Shown here: positions 55,834 through 64,000 of the stretch, one piece after another
Position numbering within the stretch: the first letter of the stretch is position 1
How the letters are laid out: each line of letters begins with the position of its first letter
Source of the DNA: Roseobacter insulae
Lineage (GTDB): Bacteria > Pseudomonadota > Alphaproteobacteria > Rhodobacterales > Rhodobacteraceae
Direction of reading: 5' to 3'
Length of the DNA: 64,000 nucleotides
Assembly (NCBI RefSeq): GCF_019375555.1
Contig: NZ_JAHXDN010000001.1
Location: 349,501-413,500, forward strand
Translations under genes and position numbers: made by a program
The notes under the pieces: generated by a model
Seen by the model: the letters and a program-made list of their open reading frames with translations, nothing else
Databases searched by the model: none
What the model was told of the DNA's origin: nothing

Positions 55834-57411
55834 ATGCGCGATTTTCATTTTCCCGGGCGCTCGCCCGTTCTGGCAACCAATGGCATGTGCGCCACGTCCC
55901 ACCCACTTGGCGCAAAAGTTGCCGTGAACATTCTGGAGCGTGGTGGAAACGCCATGGACGCGGCCATCGCCGGAGCCATCATTCTGGGAATTTGCGAACC
56001 GCAGATGACGGGGATCGGCGGCGATTGCTTCGTCCTGTGGCAAGAATACGGCGGTGGGCAGATCAAGGCCCTCAACGGCTCAGGGCGGGCGCCCGCAGCG
56101 CTTGATGCGGCGCACTTGAGAGATGCGGGCGAAACCATCGTGCCCATTCAGAGCCCGCATGCCGTAAGCATCCCCGGCGCCATTGATGCTTTCTGCCACC
56201 TGTCGGACACCGTTGGCAAACTGGGGCTGGATGCCCTTCTCGCGCCCGCAATAGTCGCTGCGGAAAACGGTGTTCCTGTGGCGCACCGCGTGGCGTTTGA
56301 CTGGGCACGCGACGCTTGGGTTCTGCAAGGCAAGGCGCGAAACTACTATCTGGTGAACGGAGAAATCCCGCAACCCGGCCAGATTTTCCGAGCCCCGCAG
56401 CAAGCCGAAGTGTTGCGGCGCATTTCGGCGCAGGGCCGCGATGCTTTTTATACGGGCGAAATCGCCGAAGACATGGTCGCCACGCTGAACCTGCTGGGAG
56501 GGCGCCATGTGATGGAGGATTTCGCCAATGTCGCGGCGACGCCCACCGACCCCATTTATGGCGCGTACAAAGACATTGATGTGGTCGAGCATCCACCAAA
56601 CGGGCATGGTGCCACCGCGCTGCTGATAATGAACATTCTGGCGCAGTTTGACATCGCGGCGATGGATCCGTTTGGTGCAGAGCGCACGCACATCGAGGCC
56701 GAAGCCGCAAAGCTTGCCTATGACACCCGCAACAGGTTCCTGGCCGACGCCGATTACATGACCCGTCTGGACCACATGCTGGACGTCGAGACAGCGCAGC
56801 ACCTTGCAGCGCTGATCGACCCGAAGACGGCGATCAGGAATGCCACCGAAATCTCGGAGAACGTGCACAAGGATACCATCTACATCACCGTTGTAGACCG
56901 GGACGGGATGTCGGTCTCGCTGATCTACTCTATTTTCAATGGCTTCGGATCGGGCATCGCGTCGGACAAGTTTGGCATATTGCTGCAAAATCGCGGGTCG
57001 GGCTTTACGCTTGAAGAAGGTCACCCCAACGAGCTCAAGGGCGGTAAGCGGCCCATGCACACCATCATTCCCGGCATGATCCGCCGCAATGGAAAGGTTA
57101 TTATGCCCTTCGGCGTCATGGGCGGAGCCTATCAGCCAAACGGTCACGCCCGGTTTGCCTCGAACCTTGTGGATTTCGGGATGGACCCGCAAACGGCCAT
57201 TGACGCGCCCCGCGCTTTCTCCGACCGGGGAGACATGAAGGTTGAGCGCGGATACTCGGATCAGGTGCGCCGGGAACTGGCGGATATGGGTCACGATGTC
57301 AGCATTCCCGAAACACCCATCGGCGGCGCACAGGCCATTCTGATCCGCGAGGATGGTGTACTCGAAGGCGCCAGCGATCCGCGCAAAGACGGGTGCGCGC
57401 TGGGGTTTTGA
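55834..57411 (+). CDS. Gamma-glutamyltransferase-family protein, no signal peptide
   Basis: A 525-residue Ntn-hydrolase. It has NILERGGNAMDAAIAGAI, PQMTGIGGDCFVLW, the autoprocessing nucleophile Thr348 in KDTIYITVVDRDG, and GFGSGIASDKFGILLQNRG. Members transfer or hydrolyse gamma-glutamyl groups. No signal peptide is visible, so the protein would be cytoplasmic, unlike classical periplasmic GGT; it may act on another gamma-glutamyl or amide substrate. The ATG at 55834 follows AAAGGGG. The 273 bp upstream hold no supported gene. Confidence 0.88.
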   Translation: MRDFHFPGRSPVLATNGMCATSHPLGAKVAVNILERGGNAMDAAIAGAIILGICEPQMTGIGGDCFVLWQEYGGGQIKALNGSGRAPAALDAAHLRDAGETIVPIQSPHAVSIPGAIDAFCHLSDTVGKLGLDALLAPAIVAAENGVPVAHRVAFDWARDAWVLQGKARNYYLVNGEIPQPGQIFRAPQQAEVLRRISAQGRDAFYTGEIAEDMVATLNLLGGRHVMEDFANVAATPTDPIYGAYKDIDVVEHPPNGHGATALLIMNILAQFDIAAMDPFGAERTHIEAEAAKLAYDTRNRFLADADYMTRLDHMLDVETAQHLAALIDPKTAIRNATEISENVHKDTIYITVVDRDGMSVSLIYSIFNGFGSGIASDKFGILLQNRGSGFTLEEGHPNELKGGKRPMHTIIPGMIRRNGKVIMPFGVMGGAYQPNGHARFASNLVDFGMDPQTAIDAPRAFSDRGDMKVERGYSDQVRRELADMGHDVSIPETPIGGAQAILIREDGVLEGASDPRKDGCALGF

Positions 57412-57447
57412 TCACGGTGTTGGCAAGCGGCCCACGGCCCGCGGTAA

Positions 57448-57774
57448 TCAGTTCAGCTGAAAATGCAGCGGGTAGGCACCATTCTGGAACGGGCCAAAGA
57501 GATCCGGAATATCCGGATGATCAACCGGTTCTCCGGAATAATCCGCGATCAGGTTCTGCTCTGACACGTAGGCGACATAGTAGCTTTGGTCATTTTCCGC
57601 CAGCAGGTGGTAGTAGGGCTGGTCTTTGACCGGTCGGCTGTCCTCGGGGATCGCCTCATACCATTCCTCGGTGTTCGCAAATTCAGGGTCCACGTCAAAG
57701 ATCACCCCGCGAAAGGGGTGTTTCTTGTGGCGGACAACTTGCCCGAGGTGATATTTTGCACGCGTTCTCAACAT
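57448..57774 (-). CDS. hspQ: HspQ-like hemimethylated-DNA-binding/heat shock protein
   Basis: A 108-residue YccV/HspQ protein. It contains AKYHLGQVVRHKKHPFRGVIFDVDPEF, PYYHLLAENDQSYYVAYVSEQNL and a C-terminal aromatic end. HspQ stimulates Lon proteolysis in enterobacteria and affects DnaA stability; the role here is by homology. The ATG at 57774 has AGGGGG upstream; earlier TTGs are in frame. Confidence 0.92.
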   Translation of the reverse strand: MLRTRAKYHLGQVVRHKKHPFRGVIFDVDPEFANTEEWYEAIPEDSRPVKDQPYYHLLAENDQSYYVAYVSEQNLIADYSGEPVDHPDIPDLFGPFQNGAYPLHFQLN

Positions 57775-58021
57775 TACCAACAAGCCCCCTACCGTTCATT
57801 TTTACACGCTTCAAGAGGTATTTGTCCAATCACAGCCTCCTGTAACGGGGAAACAGTCTGTGAACGCCCCGCAGACAGTGCAAACCCTCCTTGCGCCGCC
57901 TGAGGCGGGTGGTCACGAGGGCAGATAATTCAGTTTCCACCCTAAACATGTAGAATTCGTGATTTCCCAAAGCATGATTTTCCGCTAAACTGAGACAAAA
58001 CATATAAGAAGCGAGAGGCAG

Positions 58022-58609
58022 ATGAGCAGAACTCTTCGCGCTATGATACTTGTACTTCTGGTGGCTTCCTGCGGTGGCGGCCAAGGTAGCGCACCGCGCC
58101 ACCTCGATGATGCGTGCAAGATCGTGCAGCAGCGCCCCGAATACATAAAGGCATTCCGCAATACGGAACAGAAATGGGGTGTGCCGGTGCACGTCCAGAT
58201 GGCAACCATCCATCAGGAGAGCAAATTTATTTCCAATGCCCGGACGCCGCATCGTTATGCGCTGGGTGTGATCCCGATGGGTCGCCAGTCGAGCGCATAT
58301 GGATATGCGCAGGCGCTGGACGGCACATGGGAAGATTACCAGCGCGACACGGGTCGTCGTTTCGCACGCCGTGACCGCATTCGGGACGCATCTGATTTCA
58401 TGGGCTGGTATATGAACACCAGTCAGCAGCGTAATGGCATTCCTTTGTGGGATGCGCGCAACCAGTACCTTGCCTACCACGAAGGTCACACAGGCTATGC
58501 CCGCGGATCCTACAACCGCAAATCGTGGCTGCTTCAGGTGGCTAACAAGGTAGACGCGCGCGCAGATGTCTACCAGACGCAGCTGGCAACCTGCAATTTG
58601 CGCCGCTGA
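58022..58609 (+). CDS. Lipoprotein with lytic transglycosylase (SLT) domain
   Basis: A 195-residue lipoprotein with signal and lipobox VASC (Cys17). The SLT-type fold is shown by VQMATIHQESKF (catalytic Glu66), SAYGYAQALDGTW and YLAYHEGHTGYARG. It is expected to cleave peptidoglycan from the outer-membrane side. AGAGG precedes the ATG. It is convergent with lolA, only 6 bp apart. Confidence 0.9.
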   Translation: MSRTLRAMILVLLVASCGGGQGSAPRHLDDACKIVQQRPEYIKAFRNTEQKWGVPVHVQMATIHQESKFISNARTPHRYALGVIPMGRQSSAYGYAQALDGTWEDYQRDTGRRFARRDRIRDASDFMGWYMNTSQQRNGIPLWDARNQYLAYHEGHTGYARGSYNRKSWLLQVANKVDARADVYQTQLATCNLRR

Positions 58610-58615
58610 CGCACG

Positions 58616-59221
58616 TTACCGGTCGCGTTCGCGCAACGCGCGCCCGGGATCGAACAGGGAGTTGCGCAATGAGAGACCGGCCTCGAACTCTCCAAGAATG
58701 ACCGTGGTCTGCCCGCCATTTGCATCGTCGATGATCCATTGTCGCAATTGCACCGGATTGTCGGTGAAGCTCATGCGGATGGACCCGGTATCGGGGTTGT
58801 CGGGGTCCTGGGCCGTCACAATGGTGGCAGTGCCATCGTAGTCATGGCCCGTCACCATCCTGGCCCGTCCAAGATTGACCTGCCGCGCAAGGATCAGGGA
58901 CAAGGGCGTCCGGCTTAAAGGATAGCTTTCCGGCGGTTGGTTGGATTTTTTGTCAATAATCACGACAGTGTTCGCATCGGCAAGCACAAGCGCCTGTTCC
59001 GGCGGATCATATTCAAACCGCATTTTCCCCGGTCGCTTGATGAAGAGCTTACCGCTGCTGATCGTACCGTCATCGTTGATCTGCGTGAACGCCCCCTGCG
59101 CCGTTATTAGATCATTCAGATAACCGGAAATCTCGTTCAGTGACAATTTCTCCGCCAGGGCGGGCATTGCGGAAAAAATGCCCAGACAGGCAGTCAGAAT
59201 GGCAGGGATCAGGCGTTTCAT
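58616..59221 (-). CDS. lolA: Outer-membrane lipoprotein carrier protein
   Basis: Periplasmic chaperone that ferries lipoproteins to LolB, 201 residues. A signal peptide (about 1-23, ending PALA) is followed by GAFTQINDDGTISSGKLFIKRPGKMRFEYDPP, the characteristic LolA beta-sheet stretch. The start at 59221 has AAGGAG eight bases upstream. It lies 120 bp after ftsK on the same strand. Confidence 0.94.
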   Translation of the reverse strand: MKRLIPAILTACLGIFSAMPALAEKLSLNEISGYLNDLITAQGAFTQINDDGTISSGKLFIKRPGKMRFEYDPPEQALVLADANTVVIIDKKSNQPPESYPLSRTPLSLILARQVNLGRARMVTGHDYDGTATIVTAQDPDNPDTGSIRMSFTDNPVQLRQWIIDDANGGQTTVILGEFEAGLSLRNSLFDPGRALRERDR

Positions 59222-59341
59222 CCAAAGCTCCTTGAGCATCGTTTCATGGGCATCAGATAGGCATGACCTCCGTGTTATGCGATATCAACGGCAGAAATGA
59301 TCACGCTTCCACCATTGGTGCAGGAGGGAACGCCCGATCGG

Positions 59342-62161
59342 TCAGCCTTGTTCCGGCACCAGAATTTCGCGCTTGCCGACGTGGTTGGCCGCCGACACCA
59401 GGCCCTGCTCTTCCATCTGCTCCACCAAACGCGCGGCCTTGTTGTACCCGATGGCCAGTTTCCGCTGGATGTAGCTGGTGGAGCATTTTCGATCCCTGAT
59501 CACAACCTGAACGGCGGAATCGTACAGCGCATCTTCACCGTCGGTATTGCCCCCCAGACCCAGCACCGCGTCAATGTCATTTTCCTTGTCCTCGGAGGGT
59601 CCTTCGACCACACCCGAGACATAGTCCGGCTCGCCGTAGGCCTTGAGGTGGTTCACGATCTCTTCGACCTCTTCGTCGGACACGAAGGGGCCGTGGCACC
59701 GGGTGATCTTGGCACCACCCGCCATGTAGAGCATGTCGCCCATGCCCAGCAGCTGCTCGGCACCCATTTCACCCAGGATCGTGCGGCTGTCGATTTTCGA
59801 GGTCACCTGGAAGGAAATCCGCGTCGGGAAGTTGGCCTTGATCGTGCCGGTAATCACGTCAACCGACGGGCGCTGCGTGGCCATGATCAGATGAATGCCG
59901 GAGGCACGTGCCATCTGCGCCAGACGCTGGATACAGGCCTCGATCTCCTTGCCCGCGACCATCATCAGATCCGCCATTTCGTCCACGATCACCACGATAT
60001 AGGGCAGCGCCTCGGGCGTGTTCTCTTCAGTCTCGAAAACCGGTTCTCCGGTTTCCTCGTCAAAACCGGTCTGCACCGTGCGGGTGAACAATTCGCCCTT
60101 GGACAAGGCTTCGCGCACCCGCCCGTTATAGCCTTCGATGTTCCGGACACCCATCTTGGACATCTTCCGGTACCGCTCTTCCATCTCGCCAACGACCCAT
60201 TTCAGGGCCACAACCGCCTTTTTAGGATCTGTCACCACAGGGGAGAGGAGATGAGGAATGCCATCGTAAACGCTGAGTTCCAGCATCTTGGGGTCGATCA
60301 TGATCATCCGGCACTCTTCTGGCGTCAGCTTGTACAGCAGCGACAGGATCATCGTGTTAATGGCCACCGATTTACCGGACCCGGTGGTCCCGGCAATCAA
60401 AAGGTGAGGCATCTTGGCAAGGTTGGCCACGATGGGGTCACCACCAATATCCTTGCCCAGTGCCAACGGCAGACGCATGTTGCTGTCACCGAAATCACGG
60501 GCCGAGAGGATTTCGCGCAGCACCACCTTCTCGCGGCTCTCATTGGGCAATTCGATGCCGATCACGGACCGGCCAGGAACCGTGGAAACACGCGCTGACA
60601 ATGCCGCCATGGACCGCGCGATATCATCGGCCAAACCGATCACACGAGACGCCTTGAGGCCCGGCGCGGGTTCAAGTTCGTACATCGTCACAACCGGACC
60701 GGGACGCACCGCGACGATCTCGCCCTTGACACCGTAGTCATCCAGAACCGATTCCAACATGCGCGCATTTTCTTCGAGGGCTTCGTCGCTCAGATGCAAA
60801 CGCGGCACTTCGATGGGATTCTCCAGCAGGCTGAGCGGCGGCAGTTCAAACCCCGGGTGCGTGTCGTCGAAGGACAGTTTGGGCTGTGCTTCGGCCCGCG
60901 CGCGGGATGAGGGCTGAACCGGCTTTCGATTGAGCTGCTGGATCACGCGGCGCGGTTCGGTGGTGGGAATGCTCGGCGCGTCGAAGTCATCCGTTTCCAT
61001 CAGAGGATCCACCAGATCCATCTCTTCCGGCACGGGAGGAATGGCCATTGCCTGATGCGACGTCAAAGGCGGCTCGGCGCGGGCACCGGAGGTATCGAGC
61101 ACCAGTGCATCGGGGCCGCGACCCCGGCCCTTTGTCAACGGCGCGGTGGCCGGCACGTGCACAGCGGCGCTGGACCGCGCGCGCGACTTGATGACATCGG
61201 CAATGCGCGCCTTGATGCGCTCTTCACCGGGGGCATCGTCGTAATCCACATCCGGGTCATATTCGACGAGCTCCTGCTCCGGCATCGTTTCTGGCCGCTT
61301 CACCAGACCGGGAAGGCGCGACAACAAACCGGGTCTCGCCTCTGCCGGATCTTCCTGGAACTTCGGAACCGCCTGAACGGGGGCCACTTCGGTGTGGATC
61401 GTAGCATCGGCCACCGCCTGCACTGCCGCCGCGCGTGCTTCTTTTGCCTGCGCACGCCGTTCCGCGTGACGGGCCGACATGCTTTGCGCCGTGTTCAGGG
61501 CACCGCTGGCACCCCGTCCGACCACCGCCATGAGCCCCGCATAGATCATGATCAGACCCACAAGCAGAAAGCGGCCAATGCGCATCAGTTCAGGCTTCGT
61601 AAACCCGGTGACAAAGGCCCCAAGCGCGAGGATGCCAACGGCCATCAGGAGAGACATCAGCTTGACGGTAAACACCGATCCGATGGGCAAAAGCGTCAGC
61701 AACGCGCCCATCACGGTATCACCGAACAATCCGCCAAGACCAAAACTATGTGTGTCCAGCCAATTGCCGTCCGGTGTCAGCGTCGCGGCATAAATCGCCC
61801 CCAATGCAATCGCGATCGGCGCAAAGATCAGCCTGCCGATTGCGCGGTCGGCCCCAAGGTGCAGGGCAAACCGAACGCCCCATGCCAGAAGCACCACGCC
61901 GATGCCCCACGCGCCCCATCCAACGATCATGAAGAGCGGTGCCGCCAGAGACGCCCCGGTCCGCCCCAGCCAGTTCTGCACGGGCGCATCGGTGGACACC
62001 ATCCAGTTCGGGTCATCCGGTGTATAAGATGCGATCATCGCGCAGGCCATGCAGCCCAAGGCGATCAATACGAGGCCAAACAGCTCCTTGCCGCGCTTTT
62101 CGACGGCCTCGGCCATGTTGCTGTCCAGCAACGGGTCGCGTCCACGTGTCTGATATGCCAT
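59342..62161 (-). CDS. ftsK: DNA translocase FtsK
   Basis: Septal DNA pump of 939 residues for chromosome segregation. Four hydrophobic segments occur in the first ~200 residues, followed by a Pro/Ala-rich linker to about 420. The motor has [14 protein letters not shown] (Walker A), [14 protein letters not shown] (Walker B) and [16 protein letters not shown]. The C-terminal gamma winged helix ([22 protein letters not shown]) reads KOPS-like sites. The ATG at 62161 follows GAGGGA. Confidence 0.96.
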   Translation of the reverse strand: MAYQTRGRDPLLDSNMAEAVEKRGKELFGLVLIALGCMACAMIASYTPDDPNWMVSTDAPVQNWLGRTGASLAAPLFMIVGWGAWGIGVVLLAWGVRFALHLGADRAIGRLIFAPIAIALGAIYAATLTPDGNWLDTHSFGLGGLFGDTVMGALLTLLPIGSVFTVKLMSLLMAVGILALGAFVTGFTKPELMRIGRFLLVGLIMIYAGLMAVVGRGASGALNTAQSMSARHAERRAQAKEARAAAVQAVADATIHTEVAPVQAVPKFQEDPAEARPGLLSRLPGLVKRPETMPEQELVEYDPDVDYDDAPGEERIKARIADVIKSRARSSAAVHVPATAPLTKGRGRGPDALVLDTSGARAEPPLTSHQAMAIPPVPEEMDLVDPLMETDDFDAPSIPTTEPRRVIQQLNRKPVQPSSRARAEAQPKLSFDDTHPGFELPPLSLLENPIEVPRLHLSDEALEENARMLESVLDDYGVKGEIVAVRPGPVVTMYELEPAPGLKASRVIGLADDIARSMAALSARVSTVPGRSVIGIELPNESREKVVLREILSARDFGDSNMRLPLALGKDIGGDPIVANLAKMPHLLIAGTTGSGKSVAINTMILSLLYKLTPEECRMIMIDPKMLELSVYDGIPHLLSPVVTDPKKAVVALKWVVGEMEERYRKMSKMGVRNIEGYNGRVREALSKGELFTRTVQTGFDEETGEPVFETEENTPEALPYIVVIVDEMADLMMVAGKEIEACIQRLAQMARASGIHLIMATQRPSVDVITGTIKANFPTRISFQVTSKIDSRTILGEMGAEQLLGMGDMLYMAGGAKITRCHGPFVSDEEVEEIVNHLKAYGEPDYVSGVVEGPSEDKENDIDAVLGLGGNTDGEDALYDSAVQVVIRDRKCSTSYIQRKLAIGYNKAARLVEQMEEQGLVSAANHVGKREILVPEQG

Positions 62162-62178
62162 CTTACGATCCCTCATTC

Positions 62179-63363
62179 TTATTGCGGGTAAAGGCAGTCA
62201 CGGATCAATTCGATCCCGCGCGCCGTTTCCGCCTTTGGGGCTACCATCGCAGCCCTGATGTAGCCTTGTCCCGGGTTTTCCCCGTGATACTCCTGGGCGA
62301 GATACCCGCCCGGCAAAACGCGCACGCCGGTCTCTCGCCATAGCTTTACCGCCGCGGCTTCGTCATTCTCGACCGGCAGCCACAAGAAGAAACCTGCCTC
62401 CGGGCTTGCATAACCGGGCACATTGCCCAGCACCCGATCCGCGATGTCGTACTTCTCGACGTACAGCCGGCGATTTTCGACCACATGCGCCTCGTCGTTC
62501 CAGACAGCCGCCGCTGCAGCTTGCAGCGGTAACGGCAGAGGCGCACCTGCGTAGTTACGCAATTGTTTGATTTGTCTAATATTCTCCGCGCCACTTGCGA
62601 CAAATCCCGACCGCAGACCGGGCAGGTTCGACCGCTTTGACAGGGAATGGAAAATCACCACGCGGTTGAGATCAACGCCCATATCCTGCGCCACCTGCAA
62701 GGCGCCGACCGGCGGTGTTTCGCGGTAGATTTCCGAATAGCACTCGTCCGCGAAAATCCTGAAGTCGTGTTTTTCGGCAAGTCCAATCAGATCGCGCCAA
62801 TAGTCGGTGGTTGCCACCGCCCCCTGAGGGTTTGCCGGAGAACAGATGTAGGCTGCGGTTGTGCGGTTCAGCGTCTCCGCTGGCAGGCTCGCAAAATCGG
62901 GCAGATGACCGGTGTCGCGGGTCGCCGGCACCATGATCGGATCTGCGGCAACCGACAATGCGGCAATCATGTAAACCTGATAGAACGGGTTCGGCATCAG
63001 GATAGCCGGTTTTCGCCCGTCCTTGGTTTCAGGGCACAGCGCCATAACGGCGTTGTACAGGCCTTCGCGGGTACCGTTCAGAGCCATGACCTGATTGTCG
63101 GCATCCACCGGCACACCGTAGCGCCTGTTCACGAAACCGGCGATTGCCTCACGCAGTTCGGGCGATCCGTCATTCGGCGGATAGCTGTTAAAACCTGCTG
63201 CGTTTTCCGCGATGACGTCCGTTACCCACGCCGGGAAGGCATGTTTCGGTTCTCCAATTGTCATATGGATCGCCGGGCCGCCACCTTCGTGAACGTCCAA
63301 AAGCGCGCGCAGGCGCGGCCACGCATGCGCCGGAAGGTTCGAAAACCGCTCAGGATACACCAT
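62179..63363 (-). CDS. Class I/II aminotransferase (succinyldiaminopimelate transaminase-like)
   Basis: A 394-residue PLP enzyme with [35 protein letters not shown], the ADECYSEIY block and the PLP lysine in [16 protein letters not shown]. Among fold-type I aminotransferases it looks closest to DapC-type enzymes of lysine synthesis, in keeping with the dapB in this window, but related subgroups are possible. It is 17 bp upstream of ftsK on the same strand. Confidence 0.88.
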   Translation of the reverse strand: MVYPERFSNLPAHAWPRLRALLDVHEGGGPAIHMTIGEPKHAFPAWVTDVIAENAAGFNSYPPNDGSPELREAIAGFVNRRYGVPVDADNQVMALNGTREGLYNAVMALCPETKDGRKPAILMPNPFYQVYMIAALSVAADPIMVPATRDTGHLPDFASLPAETLNRTTAAYICSPANPQGAVATTDYWRDLIGLAEKHDFRIFADECYSEIYRETPPVGALQVAQDMGVDLNRVVIFHSLSKRSNLPGLRSGFVASGAENIRQIKQLRNYAGAPLPLPLQAAAAAVWNDEAHVVENRRLYVEKYDIADRVLGNVPGYASPEAGFFLWLPVENDEAAAVKLWRETGVRVLPGGYLAQEYHGENPGQGYIRAAMVAPKAETARGIELIRDCLYPQ

Positions 63364-63469
63364 CAAAACTGCCTCAGGTCGGGATCGTTCGTGTCCCGTT
63401 TATCTCAAAGTACCCAAGCCAGCCGCCTGCGTCCACAAAAACGCGCAGCTTTCTGTCAATTTGTGGCTT

Positions 63470-64000
63470 TTAGGACAATGCGGCTTCGGCAGCGGCACCG
63501 ACCCGCAACAGCGCCCCTTCGCAGTCCGGCGGTGCCATCATCATCAGGCCACAACTTGGCGTGCCTGTCGGCAAAGTCAGCGCACAAAGCCCCATCAGGT
63601 TGCCGATCCTTGTATTGCGCAAGGCCAACAGATTTTCCGAGACATAATAATCGTGGTCGGTATTCAGGCGGTCGAGGTCGGGGGGCAGAATCGGCGCGGT
63701 CGGCAGAATAACCGCGTCATACCCCGCAGCCGCCTGATCATAGGCCACACGGGCCGCTTTCAGGGTCGCCCAGGCCGCAACATAATCGGGCCCTGAGAAG
63801 TTTTTGCCGAGGCGGAAACGCTGAAGAATCTCACTGTAAAGAGCATCGGGGTTTGCCTCGATCACCTCACGCCAAAGGCCGTAAGCCTCTGATGTATATA
63901 AGCACGTGGATTGCGCCATGGCGGTTTCGACTTCGGGCACGTTGATCCGGTCCACGCGGGCGCCAGCGTTGTGAAGCCGCACAACCGCGCTTTGAAAGGC
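63470..64000 (-). CDS. Amidase-family protein, N-terminal part beyond the window
   Basis: About 177 residues of the C-terminal end of an amidase-signature (GatA-like) enzyme. Visible are YDAVILPTAPILPP, RIGNLMGLCALTLPTGTPSCGLMMMAPP and the final GAAAEAALS. These match the C-terminal part of amidases, including the helix that closes the active site. The Ser-Ser-Lys triad lies beyond the edge, so activity and substrate cannot be judged. The frame continues past the last base. Confidence 0.85.
   Translation of the reverse strand, partial: AFQSAVVRLHNAGARVDRINVPEVETAMAQSTCLYTSEAYGLWREVIEANPDALYSEILQRFRLGKNFSGPDYVAAWATLKAARVAYDQAAAGYDAVILPTAPILPPDLDRLNTDHDYYVSENLLALRNTRIGNLMGLCALTLPTGTPSCGLMMMAPPDCEGALLRVGAAAEAALS

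Noticed and set aside
1..64000. CRISPR array, tRNA/rRNA genes, prophage or defence island
   Set aside because: No regularly spaced repeats, cloverleaf-like intergenic sequence, phage structural genes or nuclease/helicase defence sets were seen.

Overview
The window is about 61 genes of a high-GC alphaproteobacterial chromosome. Gene content and order point to the Rhodobacterales, most likely the roseobacter group: the order rsmB - heparinase-fold protein - purH - lspA - DUF3035 lipoprotein - two M16 peptidases, the DUF1674 (SdhE/Sdh8-like) gene, a VPLPA-type C-terminal sorting signal, a short RTX protein, and a glycine-betaine demethylation cluster with DAO-GcvT fusions. This placement rests on gene content and family recognition; no search was run. 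No tRNA, rRNA or CRISPR array was seen.

Layout. (1) 1-5230: a hexuronate catabolic locus. A truncated uronate isomerase gene (uxaC) runs left. Divergent from it is a tightly overlapped operon of three Gfo/Idh/MocA oxidoreductases and mannonate dehydratase (uxuA). (2) 5227-8276: rmuC and mutL, overlapping by 4 bp. (3) 8379-12559: purine/ureide catabolism, with an NCS2 xanthine/urate-type permease, allA, allE and a PuuE-UraD fusion. (4) 12809-16179: deoC followed by a two-domain ALDH16-type aldehyde dehydrogenase, a plausible deoxyribose route. (5) 16266-25102: an active/inactive M16 peptidase pair, a DUF3035 lipoprotein, lspA, purH, a heparinase II/III-fold protein and rsmB, then divergent DUF1674. 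(6) 25188-31255: a small secreted protein, dapB, then rbfA - phosphodiester glycosidase - truB, small membrane and DUF1643 proteins, a short RTX protein and rpsO. (7) 31424-35001: LysE exporter, K+ channel and pnp. (8) 35151-38997: SGNH hydrolase, Lrp regulator, 1-Cys peroxiredoxin and aldehyde dehydrogenase.

(9) 39168-43883 is an accessory segment bracketed by an IS110-family transposase gene and a decayed IS5-family element. Between them lie a membrane-bound winged-helix/TPR regulator and a divergent secreted DUF4242-like protein. (10) 43976-44771: an AHSA1/ArsR pair with two tandem operator-like inverted repeats. (11) 44817-52887: an RluA pseudouridine synthase, then a C1/betaine cluster (two DAO-GcvT oxidoreductases around a betaine-homocysteine methyltransferase, a GFA protein, a LysE exporter and an XRE-cupin regulator). 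(12) 53028-64000: free-methionine-sulfoxide reductase, thiolase, a STAS/HATPase partner-switch pair, gamma-glutamyltransferase-like protein, HspQ, an SLT lipoprotein, lolA, ftsK, an aminotransferase and a truncated amidase.

Most of the window is catabolism plus housekeeping. The parts most worth a second look are the triple-MocA uronate operon, the IS-bracketed regulator/DUF4242 pair, the duplicated DAO-GcvT genes around a BHMT, and the phosphodiester glycosidase embedded between rbfA and truB. No clearly new multi-gene system such as a defence island, CRISPR array or biosynthetic cluster was found.
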